From NCBI GenBank assembly GCA_015665275.1, contig JADFAL010000008.1, positions 96,104 to 133,548 of the forward strand: 37,445 bases of DNA. Direction: 5' to 3'. The position numbers and the translations under genes are program-made. Of the stretch, positions 1 to 6,344 are shown piece by piece; position 1 is the first letter of the stretch; each line of letters opens with the position of its first letter. The stretch is from Flavobacteriales bacterium (GTDB lineage: Bacteria; Bacteroidota; Bacteroidia; Flavobacteriales_D; Crocinitomicaceae). A model generated the notes under the pieces. The model saw nothing but the letters and a program-made list of their open reading frames with translations. It had not been told where the DNA came from and did not search any database.

Positions 1-93
1 CTAATCAAAAAGTTTTTAACGATGATTAAAAAGTTAGAAACAAGATATGAACAACGTTTACTTCGAGAGCCTCAGTCTACCTTGTTCAAGTGA
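1..93 (+). CDS. possible 3' end of an upstream gene (partial)
   Basis: Frame 1 is open from the window edge to a TGA at 91-93, giving about 30 residues that end in REPQSTLFK. The other two forward frames stop within the first 30 bases. The stretch is basic and could be the C-terminus of a protein that starts outside the window, but it is too short to assign to a family. The left arm of the long hairpin at 56-132 begins inside this reading frame. The evidence is only an open frame, so it could also be non-coding. Confidence 0.35.
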   Translation, partial: LIKKFLTMIKKLETRYEQRLLREPQSTLFK

Positions 94-132
94 TTCCATG
101 TTCACTGAGGTTCTCGAAGTAAACATGGAATC
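56..132. repeat. long imperfect palindrome with two overlapping stems
   Basis: Bases 56-76 pair with 104-124 over about 21 bp, with one G-T wobble, leaving a 27 nt loop. A second perfect 11 bp pairing joins 92-102 (GATTCCATGTT) to 122-132 (AACATGGAATC). The two stems use overlapping bases, so they cannot form together. No T-tract follows, so this is not a clear intrinsic terminator. It could be a dispersed intergenic repeat or a structured element between the upstream gene and the operon that starts at 163. Confidence 0.6.
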
Positions 133-162
133 AATATCTTTACAAAAACGGAAACTTAACGA

Positions 163-1032
163 GTGAAACTCCTGCGCGCATTATCTATCAATCAATGGCT
201 GAAGAACATTCTGATCTTCATTCCAGCGATTTTTGCAACGGTAGTATGGAGCCAAGAGTTGATTCTACAGCTAGTACTCGCCTTTCTAGGCTTCTCTTTG
301 ATCGCGTCCGCAGTTTATGTTCACAACGACATCACCGACAAAAAACTCGACGCACAACATCCTGAAAAGAAAAAACGGAGTATTGCTTCTGGTGAAATTT
401 CAGTGAGTAACGCTCGAATTTTACAACTCTTGCTCATCGCAATGGGAGCAGGGATTCTCTTTTTGATCTCCAACAAAGTTTTCATTCTCGGAATCACCTA
501 CCTCATCATCAATTTGCTCTATTCACAGATACTTAAGCAAGTGCCGCTTGTTGATTTAATCCCAATCGTTTCTGGATACTTCATCCGCTTGTTAATTGGC
601 GAAGATATTGCCCATGCGCCTCTCAGTATTTGGATTTTGCTCATGGTAGGATTGCTCGCGATCTATCTCGTATTGATGAAACGTCAAGGAGACGTTCAAC
701 TCTTTCAAACAACCGGTGTTGAGCATCGAAAAACAGTGGCATTTTATTCGAAAATGAATCTTCCCCTCACCACCATGATCTTGATTCATGTAATCACACT
801 AGTATTCGCTGCATACATCCATTTCGTTTTTTCAAACTACCCTGACACCTTCAGTTACCTTCCCTACCTAACCATTCCATTAACCTACGCAGCTATTTTC
901 AGCTATCACCTCAGCGCTCAAAAACGCATTCAGAAGGATCCAATCTCCATTCTATTGCGAAATCCATGGAGTTTGCTCTTCGTCGGGATCAGTTTCATAA
1001 TGCTTATCGTTACACTCTACCCGATTCAATGA
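163..1032 (+). CDS. UbiA-family prenyltransferase, decaprenyl-phosphate phosphoribosyltransferase-like
   Basis: The 289-residue protein is almost entirely hydrophobic with about eight to nine membrane segments, typical of the UbiA superfamily. The first aspartate-rich motif is visible as NDITDKKLD (N55 to D63) and is followed by a basic KRSIASGE stretch. In mycobacteria the relative Rv3806c attaches phosphoribose from PRPP to decaprenyl phosphate. That role is inferred here because the next gene is a DprE1-DprE2 protein, which acts later in the same pathway. The start is GTG at 163; an in-frame TAA at 157-159 excludes an upstream start. The stop overlaps the next start as ATGA. A different UbiA substrate cannot be excluded from sequence alone, but the context makes the phosphoribosyl role the best reading. 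Confidence 0.85.
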   Translation: MKLLRALSINQWLKNILIFIPAIFATVVWSQELILQLVLAFLGFSLIASAVYVHNDITDKKLDAQHPEKKKRSIASGEISVSNARILQLLLIAMGAGILFLISNKVFILGITYLIINLLYSQILKQVPLVDLIPIVSGYFIRLLIGEDIAHAPLSIWILLMVGLLAIYLVLMKRQGDVQLFQTTGVEHRKTVAFYSKMNLPLTTMILIHVITLVFAAYIHFVFSNYPDTFSYLPYLTIPLTYAAIFSYHLSAQKRIQKDPISILLRNPWSLLFVGISFIMLIVTLYPIQ

Positions 1033-2996
1033 AAGTAAGTAACTGGAACGGTCGACCTGTGGTGGAAAATGCAACGCTGATTCCATTCGAAAAAGGAAAG
1101 CAAACTTCCTCAAATTCATGCCCGCGTGGAAACGGAAGAAGCTATGGAGATGCCTCTCTTCAACATACAATAATCGACTGTACCGAGAACAAAGAAACGC
1201 TGGAATTGAGCGATGATATCCTTGCCGCAAGTGCTGGTTTTACCGTTACTGATATTCTTAATTTTTGCATTCCTAAAGGATATATTTTACCTGTAATTCC
1301 GGGCACCCAACACGCAACAGTTGGAGGTATGATTGCTGCAGATGTACACGGGAAAAATCACGAGACTAACGGTACCATTGGACGCTGGATTACCTCGATG
1401 GAAATCCAAAACCAACAAGGTGAAATTGTTGTGTGCAGTCCGACGGAAAATGAAGAATTGTTTCAAATGACGATCGGAGGTTTGGGGCTCACCGGGATTA
1501 TTATTTCCGCAAAATTCAAGTTAAATTCACTTGATACGGTCACTTTTGAGCAAAATGTATCGAAACACCCGTCATTAGACGCACTCATTGAAGCGCTGGA
1601 TCGAAGTACTGCAAGTCACAAAACCGGTTGGTTCGATTTCTTCCAAATGGACGACTTTTTACTATTGGAAAATGCGCCAAAAAAAGACCAAACCATTCCA
1701 GCAGATTTTCAATTGCGAAAGGCCAAATGGAAGGTACCTTTTAAATCGCTTCCGTTCGTTCAACCCGCACTGATGAAAATCTACAACAAGCGGAATGCAC
1801 GTAACTTGCTCAAGCAAAAAAAGGAGGTACGCATTGATGACGTTTTGTTTCCGTTGGATTCCATTTCTAACTGGAATTATCTGTACGGTTCACGAGGATT
1901 CTACCAGCTGCAATTCTCTTTCCCAAAAGCAGACCTTTCCGATAAAATGAGAACTATTACACTAAAGATTTTGGAATCAAAATTTGTTCCGGTATTGGCA
2001 GTAGTAAAGAAACATGGAGAACTGAAATCTCCTGGAATTTTATCGTTTGTACAACCCGGTTATTCGTTCGCTTTTGACTTTGTCTACCGAAAAGGTTTGG
2101 TCGATTTTCTTCGAGAATTGAATGCTGAAATTGCCGATTTGGGAGGACGCGTGTATATGGTGAAGGATGCCGTAATAAACGGTGAAACTTTCGAGAAAAT
2201 GTATCCGGAATCGAACCATTTTAAAGAACGGCTTTCCAATTATAATGATGGATCGATGCAGTCACTTCTATCCAATCGCATTAACTTAACAACCAGCATG
2301 AATCAACGATTTTTGATTATTGGCGCTAACTCTGACATTGCTCAGGCCTGCATTCCGCACTTTGAGAAAAGTGGAGCGCAGTTAATTCTGGGGGCTCACA
2401 AACCCAATGATCTTCAAAACGGAAGTCATGAAGTGGTGGAGATTGACGTCACAAAACCGGAAGATGCCATTCAAAAAATAGAAGCCTTACAATTCGATGG
2501 CGTTGTCTATGCTGCTGGAAGTTTACCGGAAAATGAAGAAGCATTGTTTGGGGACCTTGCAGATCGTACCATGGCTGTCAATTATACCGGAGCGGTTCGT
2601 ATTCTCGGAGCGATCTCAAAGAAATTCATCGATCAGAAAAAAGGAACCATTGTAGGAATTAGTTCGGCAGGGGCCGTGCGCGGCAAAACGTCCAACATCG
2701 TATACGGATCAGCAAAAGGTGGATTTGATCATTACCTGGCGGGATTGCGACAGTACTTGCATCCGAAAGGCGTTCGCGTGGTCACCATTCGCCCAGGATT
2801 TGTTGCAACAAAGATGACCAAAGGACTGGATCTTCCCAAAAAGCTGACGGCTACATCCGATCAAGTGGCTAAAACGATTGTCAAACACGCGATGAAAGGC
2901 AATCGAAACATAGTATACACGAAACCGATTTGGCGTCCAATCTCTTGGATCATTAAAAACGTTCCAGAATTCATCTTTAAGCGAAAGCAGCTATGA
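1029..2996 (+). CDS. DprE1-DprE2 fusion: decaprenylphosphoryl-ribose 2'-epimerase, both subunits in one chain
   Basis: The 655-residue protein joins two enzymes that are normally separate. Residues 1 to about 422 are a DprE1-type FAD oxidase, with NGRSYGD at 35-41, the GGMIAADVHGKNH segment and a C-terminal VKDAV lysine motif. Residues 424-655 are a DprE2-type short-chain reductase with GANSDIA at 432-438 and the catalytic pair Y559/K563. DprE1 oxidises the 2'-OH of polyprenyl-phosphoribose to a keto intermediate and DprE2 reduces it to the arabinose epimer. No stop or extended linker separates the halves; an ATG at 2298 marks the old DprE2 start. The start at 1029 forms an ATGA overlap with the upstream gene; an ATG at 966 in the same frame would overlap it by 67 bp and is less likely. 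The position equivalent to mycobacterial Cys387 is Ala348. Confidence 0.88.
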   Translation: MKVSNWNGRPVVENATLIPFEKGKQTSSNSCPRGNGRSYGDASLQHTIIDCTENKETLELSDDILAASAGFTVTDILNFCIPKGYILPVIPGTQHATVGGMIAADVHGKNHETNGTIGRWITSMEIQNQQGEIVVCSPTENEELFQMTIGGLGLTGIIISAKFKLNSLDTVTFEQNVSKHPSLDALIEALDRSTASHKTGWFDFFQMDDFLLLENAPKKDQTIPADFQLRKAKWKVPFKSLPFVQPALMKIYNKRNARNLLKQKKEVRIDDVLFPLDSISNWNYLYGSRGFYQLQFSFPKADLSDKMRTITLKILESKFVPVLAVVKKHGELKSPGILSFVQPGYSFAFDFVYRKGLVDFLRELNAEIADLGGRVYMVKDAVINGETFEKMYPESNHFKERLSNYNDGSMQSLLSNRINLTTSMNQRFLIIGANSDIAQACIPHFEKSGAQLILGAHKPNDLQNGSHEVVEIDVTKPEDAIQKIEALQFDGVVYAAGSLPENEEALFGDLADRTMAVNYTGAVRILGAISKKFIDQKKGTIVGISSAGAVRGKTSNIVYGSAKGGFDHYLAGLRQYLHPKGVRVVTIRPGFVATKMTKGLDLPKKLTATSDQVAKTIVKHAMKGNRNIVYTKPIWRPISWIIKNVPEFIFKRKQL

Positions 2997-3586
2997 AAAG
3001 GGTGAAACTCGCCATATTGGATTTTGACGGCACGTTGTATCGCGGTGATTCTATGCGAGATTTTGCAAGGTTTGCAAACCCGATTCGCTATTATTTTTCG
3101 CTCTTAAAAATGCTTTTTTCTTACATCCAGCTGTTATCCGGGAATGCGTCTCGAAACGATCTGAAAGCGCTATTTCTCAAATACAATTTTGCGGGTTATT
3201 CAGAACAAGAGCTCAACGAAAAAGGGAAGAAATTCTACGATAAATATGTGAAGCGATGCTATCCTTCTGCCTTAGATTGGATCGCCAAGGAACAAAGGGA
3301 AAATACCAAGTTGTTGATTCTTTCCGGATCATGTCCACCATGGCTCCGACCTTTCTCAAGAGCTTTCGGTGCCGATTTGATATGCACAGAACTGGCATAC
3401 GAAAACGACTATTGCACGGGCGAGTGGATTGGAAAAAATATGACGGGCTACGCCAAGCGGGAAGCATTGGAGAACTATTTAAGTCAGCATCCAGAAATCA
3501 GTTATTCCATTGCACTGGGAGATCAGAAAAGCGATGCAATTGCCGGTGCCCTAGCCGATGAATACCATCAGAACTACTTTCATTGA
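2993..3586 (+). CDS. HAD-superfamily phosphatase (HAD-IB type)
   Basis: The 197-residue protein has the HAD motifs in order: DFDGT with nucleophile D10 and D12, motif II SGS at 111-113, a lysine near K155, and a motif III GDQKSD at 176-181. An inserted helical segment at about 30-90 resembles the cap of phosphoserine-phosphatase-like HAD-IB enzymes. The start overlaps the DprE fusion's stop as ATGA, so the two are probably translated together. A phosphatase is needed between the phosphoribosyltransferase and DprE1 to remove the 5-phosphate from polyprenyl-phosphoribose-5-phosphate. In mycobacteria that step is assigned to an unrelated PAP2-type protein. Its assignment to this HAD protein is inference from position only. 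Confidence 0.8.
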   Translation: MKRVKLAILDFDGTLYRGDSMRDFARFANPIRYYFSLLKMLFSYIQLLSGNASRNDLKALFLKYNFAGYSEQELNEKGKKFYDKYVKRCYPSALDWIAKEQRENTKLLILSGSCPPWLRPFSRAFGADLICTELAYENDYCTGEWIGKNMTGYAKREALENYLSQHPEISYSIALGDQKSDAIAGALADEYHQNYFH

Positions 3587-5085
3587 ACAGAACTACTAAA
3601 ATCAACTATTTACTCTGGGGGATACTCATTTCTTTAGTCGTACTGCGGTTTTTTCATCTTGGAAACGACGTAGACAACCCGCACGCATGGAGACAATACG
3701 ATACGAAACAATACATTGAAGGCTATTATTACGACAACGCTGATTTTCTGGAGCCGACTGTATGTTGGATGGGACAGCACAAAACCTTGTTACTTGAATT
3801 TCCCTTGCCAGAATATGCCGTGGCTCAACTCTTCAAAATCTTTGGTCCAAATCTGATCGTTGCCCGTTTATTCTTTCTAACGTTCTTCGTTCTTGCACTT
3901 CTGTATTTTTACAAATCACTTCGAATTCTCTTCAACAATAAAATTCCTGAACTAGCGACATTATTTGCAGGAATCGTTCCTTTATCCTTGTTCTATTCAC
4001 GGGCAATTCACATCGATTTTTTTGCCATCTCGTTTGCCATGGCGATGCTATACTTTGCGATGAAAGCCATTCGTGAAAAACACTTTTACTCGCTGTTAAT
4101 TTCAGTGGCTTGCGGCACAATAGGACTCCTCACAAAAGCGCCGTACACCTTTTACCTTGCCCTGCCCATTCTTTATTTTGCTTACGCTGAAGGACGAATG
4201 AAATGGTTTCTCTCTCGCGCTCCACTTTATTTAATTGCAGTGTTTTCTCTTTTCATGTGGATCCAATATTCAAAAAGCGTCAATGCAAAAATACCCGACT
4301 GGCAGTTCATACCGAACTTCAATAAATTCACGGACATGTCTTATTGGTATTTCGGAACCATGCAACAGCGCTACGTTTTAGAAAACTGGTCACTTCTGGG
4401 AGAACGCATCTACACTGAAATTCTCGGTGCAATCGGTGCAATTATTGGTTTAGTGGGAGTGCTTTTTTATCGAAAATCCGATGCTTACAAATGGTCGTGG
4501 TTCTTACTGCTCGGAACGGTTATTTACGTTTGTATCTTTTTCAATCTCAACATCAAGCACAACTACTATCAGCTTCCCTTCACATTTCCATTGGCAGTAT
4601 TCATGGCGATGGGTACGCATTGGATTTCAAATCGATTAGCGAACAACAAAAGATCGGGCAATGTACTCACGCTAATCATTTCAGGGTTGATCATTTTTCA
4701 ATCATTCCAATTTGCCGAAACCAATTATTACTCTGTTCATAGGGAATCCAAAAAGGTAGCAGCGGAAATAAAGCAATTCTCTTCTAGAGACGACGGCATC
4801 ATTGTCTGTTATGGCGGTTTGACGCCTCAATGCCCGCTTATTCTTCAGGAAGCACAGCGTTACGGTTGGTCCATTCCCATTAAAGATTTCACACCGGAGA
4901 TTGCCTATCAACTCTATAAAGATGCAGGTGCAACGAAACTGGCCATCTATCAATATGGATATTTCCCAGAGGGTGCGATGCGCAGTTTTTACGAGTACAT
5001 GACCGTCAAAAAATCGGTGCAGATTACTGAGGATGGAATGGTGCTTTATATGTGTGAATTAGACATTTCACCACGCAACGAATAA
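3583..5085 (+). CDS. GT-C family membrane glycosyltransferase
   Basis: The 500-residue protein has an N-terminal membrane segment, a first periplasmic loop containing DVDNPHAWRQYDT (about 29-41), and roughly ten further hydrophobic helices, followed by a soluble tail from about 390. This is the layout of the ArnT/PMT-like GT-C enzymes, which use a polyprenyl-phosphate sugar donor and carry an acidic residue in the first loop. Its position after the DprE enzymes suggests it uses polyprenyl-phosphoarabinose, which is inference. Translation appears to start at TTG 3583, overlapping the HAD stop as TTGA; no ATG in frame gives a sensible alternative. It is the last gene of the operon, and no terminator hairpin follows before the ilv leader. 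Confidence 0.8.
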   Translation: MNRTTKINYLLWGILISLVVLRFFHLGNDVDNPHAWRQYDTKQYIEGYYYDNADFLEPTVCWMGQHKTLLLEFPLPEYAVAQLFKIFGPNLIVARLFFLTFFVLALLYFYKSLRILFNNKIPELATLFAGIVPLSLFYSRAIHIDFFAISFAMAMLYFAMKAIREKHFYSLLISVACGTIGLLTKAPYTFYLALPILYFAYAEGRMKWFLSRAPLYLIAVFSLFMWIQYSKSVNAKIPDWQFIPNFNKFTDMSYWYFGTMQQRYVLENWSLLGERIYTEILGAIGAIIGLVGVLFYRKSDAYKWSWFLLLGTVIYVCIFFNLNIKHNYYQLPFTFPLAVFMAMGTHWISNRLANNKRSGNVLTLIISGLIIFQSFQFAETNYYSVHRESKKVAAEIKQFSSRDDGIIVCYGGLTPQCPLILQEAQRYGWSIPIKDFTPEIAYQLYKDAGATKLAIYQYGYFPEGAMRSFYEYMTVKKSVQITEDGMVLYMCELDISPRNE

Positions 5086-5127
5086 CCACGTTTCATCAGC
5101 CAACTTCAAAATATTTTCGCTGCGATG

Positions 5128-5160
5128 TTTGTTTATTAAAAATATTTGCACTTACCTTTG
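5128..5160 (+). promoter_or_regulatory. Bacteroidota-type promoter of the ilv operon
   Basis: TTTG at 5128-5131 and TACCTTTG at 5153-5160 match the -33 (TTTG/TTG) and -7 (TAnnTTTG) consensus, with a 21 nt spacer. Transcription should start within a few bases after 5160, so the first leader peptide ATG at 5168 would lie almost at the RNA 5' end. Confidence 0.7.
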
Positions 5161-5167
5161 TCCCGCA

Positions 5168-5230
5168 ATGAGCAACAAGAAAAACATTCAGTCTATTATT
5201 AACGTCGTGATTATTGATCGCAGACACTAG
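5168..5230 (+). CDS. ilv leader peptide 1 (Ile/Val-rich, 20 aa)
   Basis: The ORF encodes MSNKKNIQSIINVVIIDRRH. Five of 20 codons are Ile (all ATT) and two are Val, clustered at residues 7-16. It sits between the promoter and a strong terminator, ahead of the isoleucine/valine operon, as leader peptides of attenuators do. Its TAG stop at 5228-5230 overlaps the 5' arm of the proposed antiterminator. Ribosome stalling at the Ile/Val codons would leave that arm free, whereas a ribosome reaching the stop would cover it. There is no Shine-Dalgarno sequence, and the start is only about 7 nt after the -7 element. Confidence 0.85.
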   Translation: MSNKKNIQSIINVVIIDRRH

Positions 5231-5262
5231 GATGGACGTATATATATTTTGAAGAGCCATCC
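5230..5262 (+). promoter_or_regulatory. antiterminator of ilv attenuator 1
   Basis: GGATGG at 5230-5235 is complementary to CCATCC at 5257-5262, the 5' arm of the terminator that follows. The 11 nt CACTAGGATGG occurs at 5225-5235 and again at 5262-5272, so the upstream copy competes with the terminator's own 3' arm for the same partner. The arm starts at the last base of the leader peptide stop codon. Confidence 0.7.
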
Positions 5263-5280
5263 ACTAGGATGGCTTTTTTT
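5255..5280 (+). terminator. intrinsic terminator of ilv attenuator 1
   Basis: AGCCATCC (5255-5262) pairs perfectly with GGATGGCT (5267-5274) around an ACTA loop and runs into a seven-T tract ending at 5280. It lies in front of the operon it should control and downstream of a leader peptide, which marks it as an attenuator rather than an end-of-operon terminator. Confidence 0.88.
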
Positions 5281-5297
5281 ATGATTGAAACTTTAAG

Positions 5298-5360
5298 ATG
5301 AAAACATTAGCACTTAACATTATTGTCCTTGTCATTATTATTCCATTACCGCCATGGTGA
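5298..5360 (+). CDS. ilv leader peptide 2 (Leu/Ile/Val-rich, 20 aa)
   Basis: The ORF encodes MKTLALNIIVLVIIIPLPPW. It has four Leu, five Ile and two Val among 20 residues, with an unbroken run of eight branched-chain residues at 8-15. Unlike leader 1 it also contains leucine, so it can report on all three branched-chain tRNAs. Its TGA stop (5358-5360) lies within the 5' arm of the second antiterminator. The ATG overlaps the TGA of a six-codon ORF (5281-5301, MIETLR) as ATGA, which could feed ribosomes into it. The peptide ends in Pro-Pro-Trp next to the stop. Confidence 0.83.
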   Translation: MKTLALNIIVLVIIIPLPPW

Positions 5361-5400
5361 GATGAGGACTTTGTATATAATTCGTTCAGCCCTTCTCACT
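5356..5400 (+). promoter_or_regulatory. antiterminator of ilv attenuator 2
   Basis: GTGAGA at 5357-5362 pairs with TCTCAC at 5394-5399, extendable by a G-T pair at 5356/5400. This uses part of the 5' arm and loop of the following terminator, so the two structures exclude each other. The arm overlaps the TGA stop of leader peptide 2, the same arrangement as in attenuator 1. Confidence 0.62.
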
Positions 5401-5418
5401 CCGAGAGGGGCTTTTTTT
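5388..5418 (+). terminator. intrinsic terminator of ilv attenuator 2
   Basis: AGCCCTTCTC (5388-5397) pairs with GAGAGGGGCT (5403-5412) over 10 bp with one G-T pair and a five-base loop, followed by a run of seven T (5412-5418). The ilvE start lies 26 nt downstream at 5444. Confidence 0.88.
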
Positions 5419-5443
5419 ATGCCAAAAATCTAAACTAATATTT

Positions 5444-6334
5444 ATGTATTTCAACAATCAAACAACCATCTTTTTGGATGGAAAATGGACCAAAGCTGCC
5501 GAAGCAACGACGGACCTCTACACTCAAAGCCTTCATTACGGATCAGGTGTATTCGAAGGAATTCGAGCGTACAAAACCGAAGACGGCGCCAAAATATTTA
5601 AAGCCAAGGAGCACTTTGAACGTTTGCATTACTCGGCTAGGAAAATGCACATCAATCTTCCCTATTCCGTTGAAGAACTGGAGAAACTAAGCTATGAACT
5701 CTTGGTGCACAATCAGCTTGAGGACGCCTATCTGCGACCTTTGGTTTACCTAGGTCAGAATATGGCATTGCAACCTACAGAAGAAGTTCACGTAATGCTT
5801 TGCGCCTGGAGTTGGGATCGTTATTTGGGGGATCAACTGTTGCGTGTGAAGACCTCTTCCTTTCAACGTCCGAATCCGAAGTCATGTTTTGTTGAGGCAA
5901 AAGTAACAGGGCACTATACTAACTCCATACTTGCCACTACGGAGGCCAAGCAAAAAGGTTATGATGAAGCGCTCCTTCTTGACATGAACGGATTTGTAGC
6001 GGAAGGTCCTGGTGCGAATTTCTTCTACGAAAAAGATGATGTGCTTTACACTGCTCCTTTGGGCAACATCTTGGCTGGAATCACTCGACAAACCATACTG
6101 GAACTTTGCAATGAACTCGGTGTTGAATGCAGGGAAAAATTCTTCACTGCAGAAGATGTATACAATGCGGACAGTGCCTTTTTTACTGGAACAGCAGCCG
6201 AAGTAGCTGGAATTGCAAGCCTAGACGATCATACCTTTAACTTGAAATGGGAAGATTCCTTGGGTTATCAGTTGTCGCTCGCCTACCAAAATCGAGTACG
6301 CAAGAAGGAATACAAATTATTCGAACTGGTTTAA
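5444..6334 (+). CDS. ilvE: branched-chain amino acid aminotransferase
   Basis: The 296-residue class IV PLP aminotransferase interconverts Leu, Ile and Val with their 2-oxo acids, the last step of synthesis. The PLP lysine is K153 in [10 protein letters not shown]. Downstream are the family segments [12 protein letters not shown], the GITR phosphate-binding motif and FFTGTAAEV near the C-terminus. Length is normal for IlvE. ATG 5444 directly precedes the conserved N-terminus ([14 protein letters not shown]). It is the first structural gene after the tandem attenuators and is 10 nt from ilvD, so its expression should depend on read-through of both terminators. Confidence 0.95.
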   Translation: MYFNNQTTIFLDGKWTKAAEATTDLYTQSLHYGSGVFEGIRAYKTEDGAKIFKAKEHFERLHYSARKMHINLPYSVEELEKLSYELLVHNQLEDAYLRPLVYLGQNMALQPTEEVHVMLCAWSWDRYLGDQLLRVKTSSFQRPNPKSCFVEAKVTGHYTNSILATTEAKQKGYDEALLLDMNGFVAEGPGANFFYEKDDVLYTAPLGNILAGITRQTILELCNELGVECREKFFTAEDVYNADSAFFTGTAAEVAGIASLDDHTFNLKWEDSLGYQLSLAYQNRVRKKEYKLFELV

Positions 6335-6344
6335 ATCAACAAAA

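Noticed and set aside
966-1028. Upstream ATG at 966 as the start of the DprE fusion
   Set aside because: It would overlap the prenyltransferase gene by 67 bp and add residues not seen in DprE1. The ATGA overlap at 1029 fits the other junctions of the operon.
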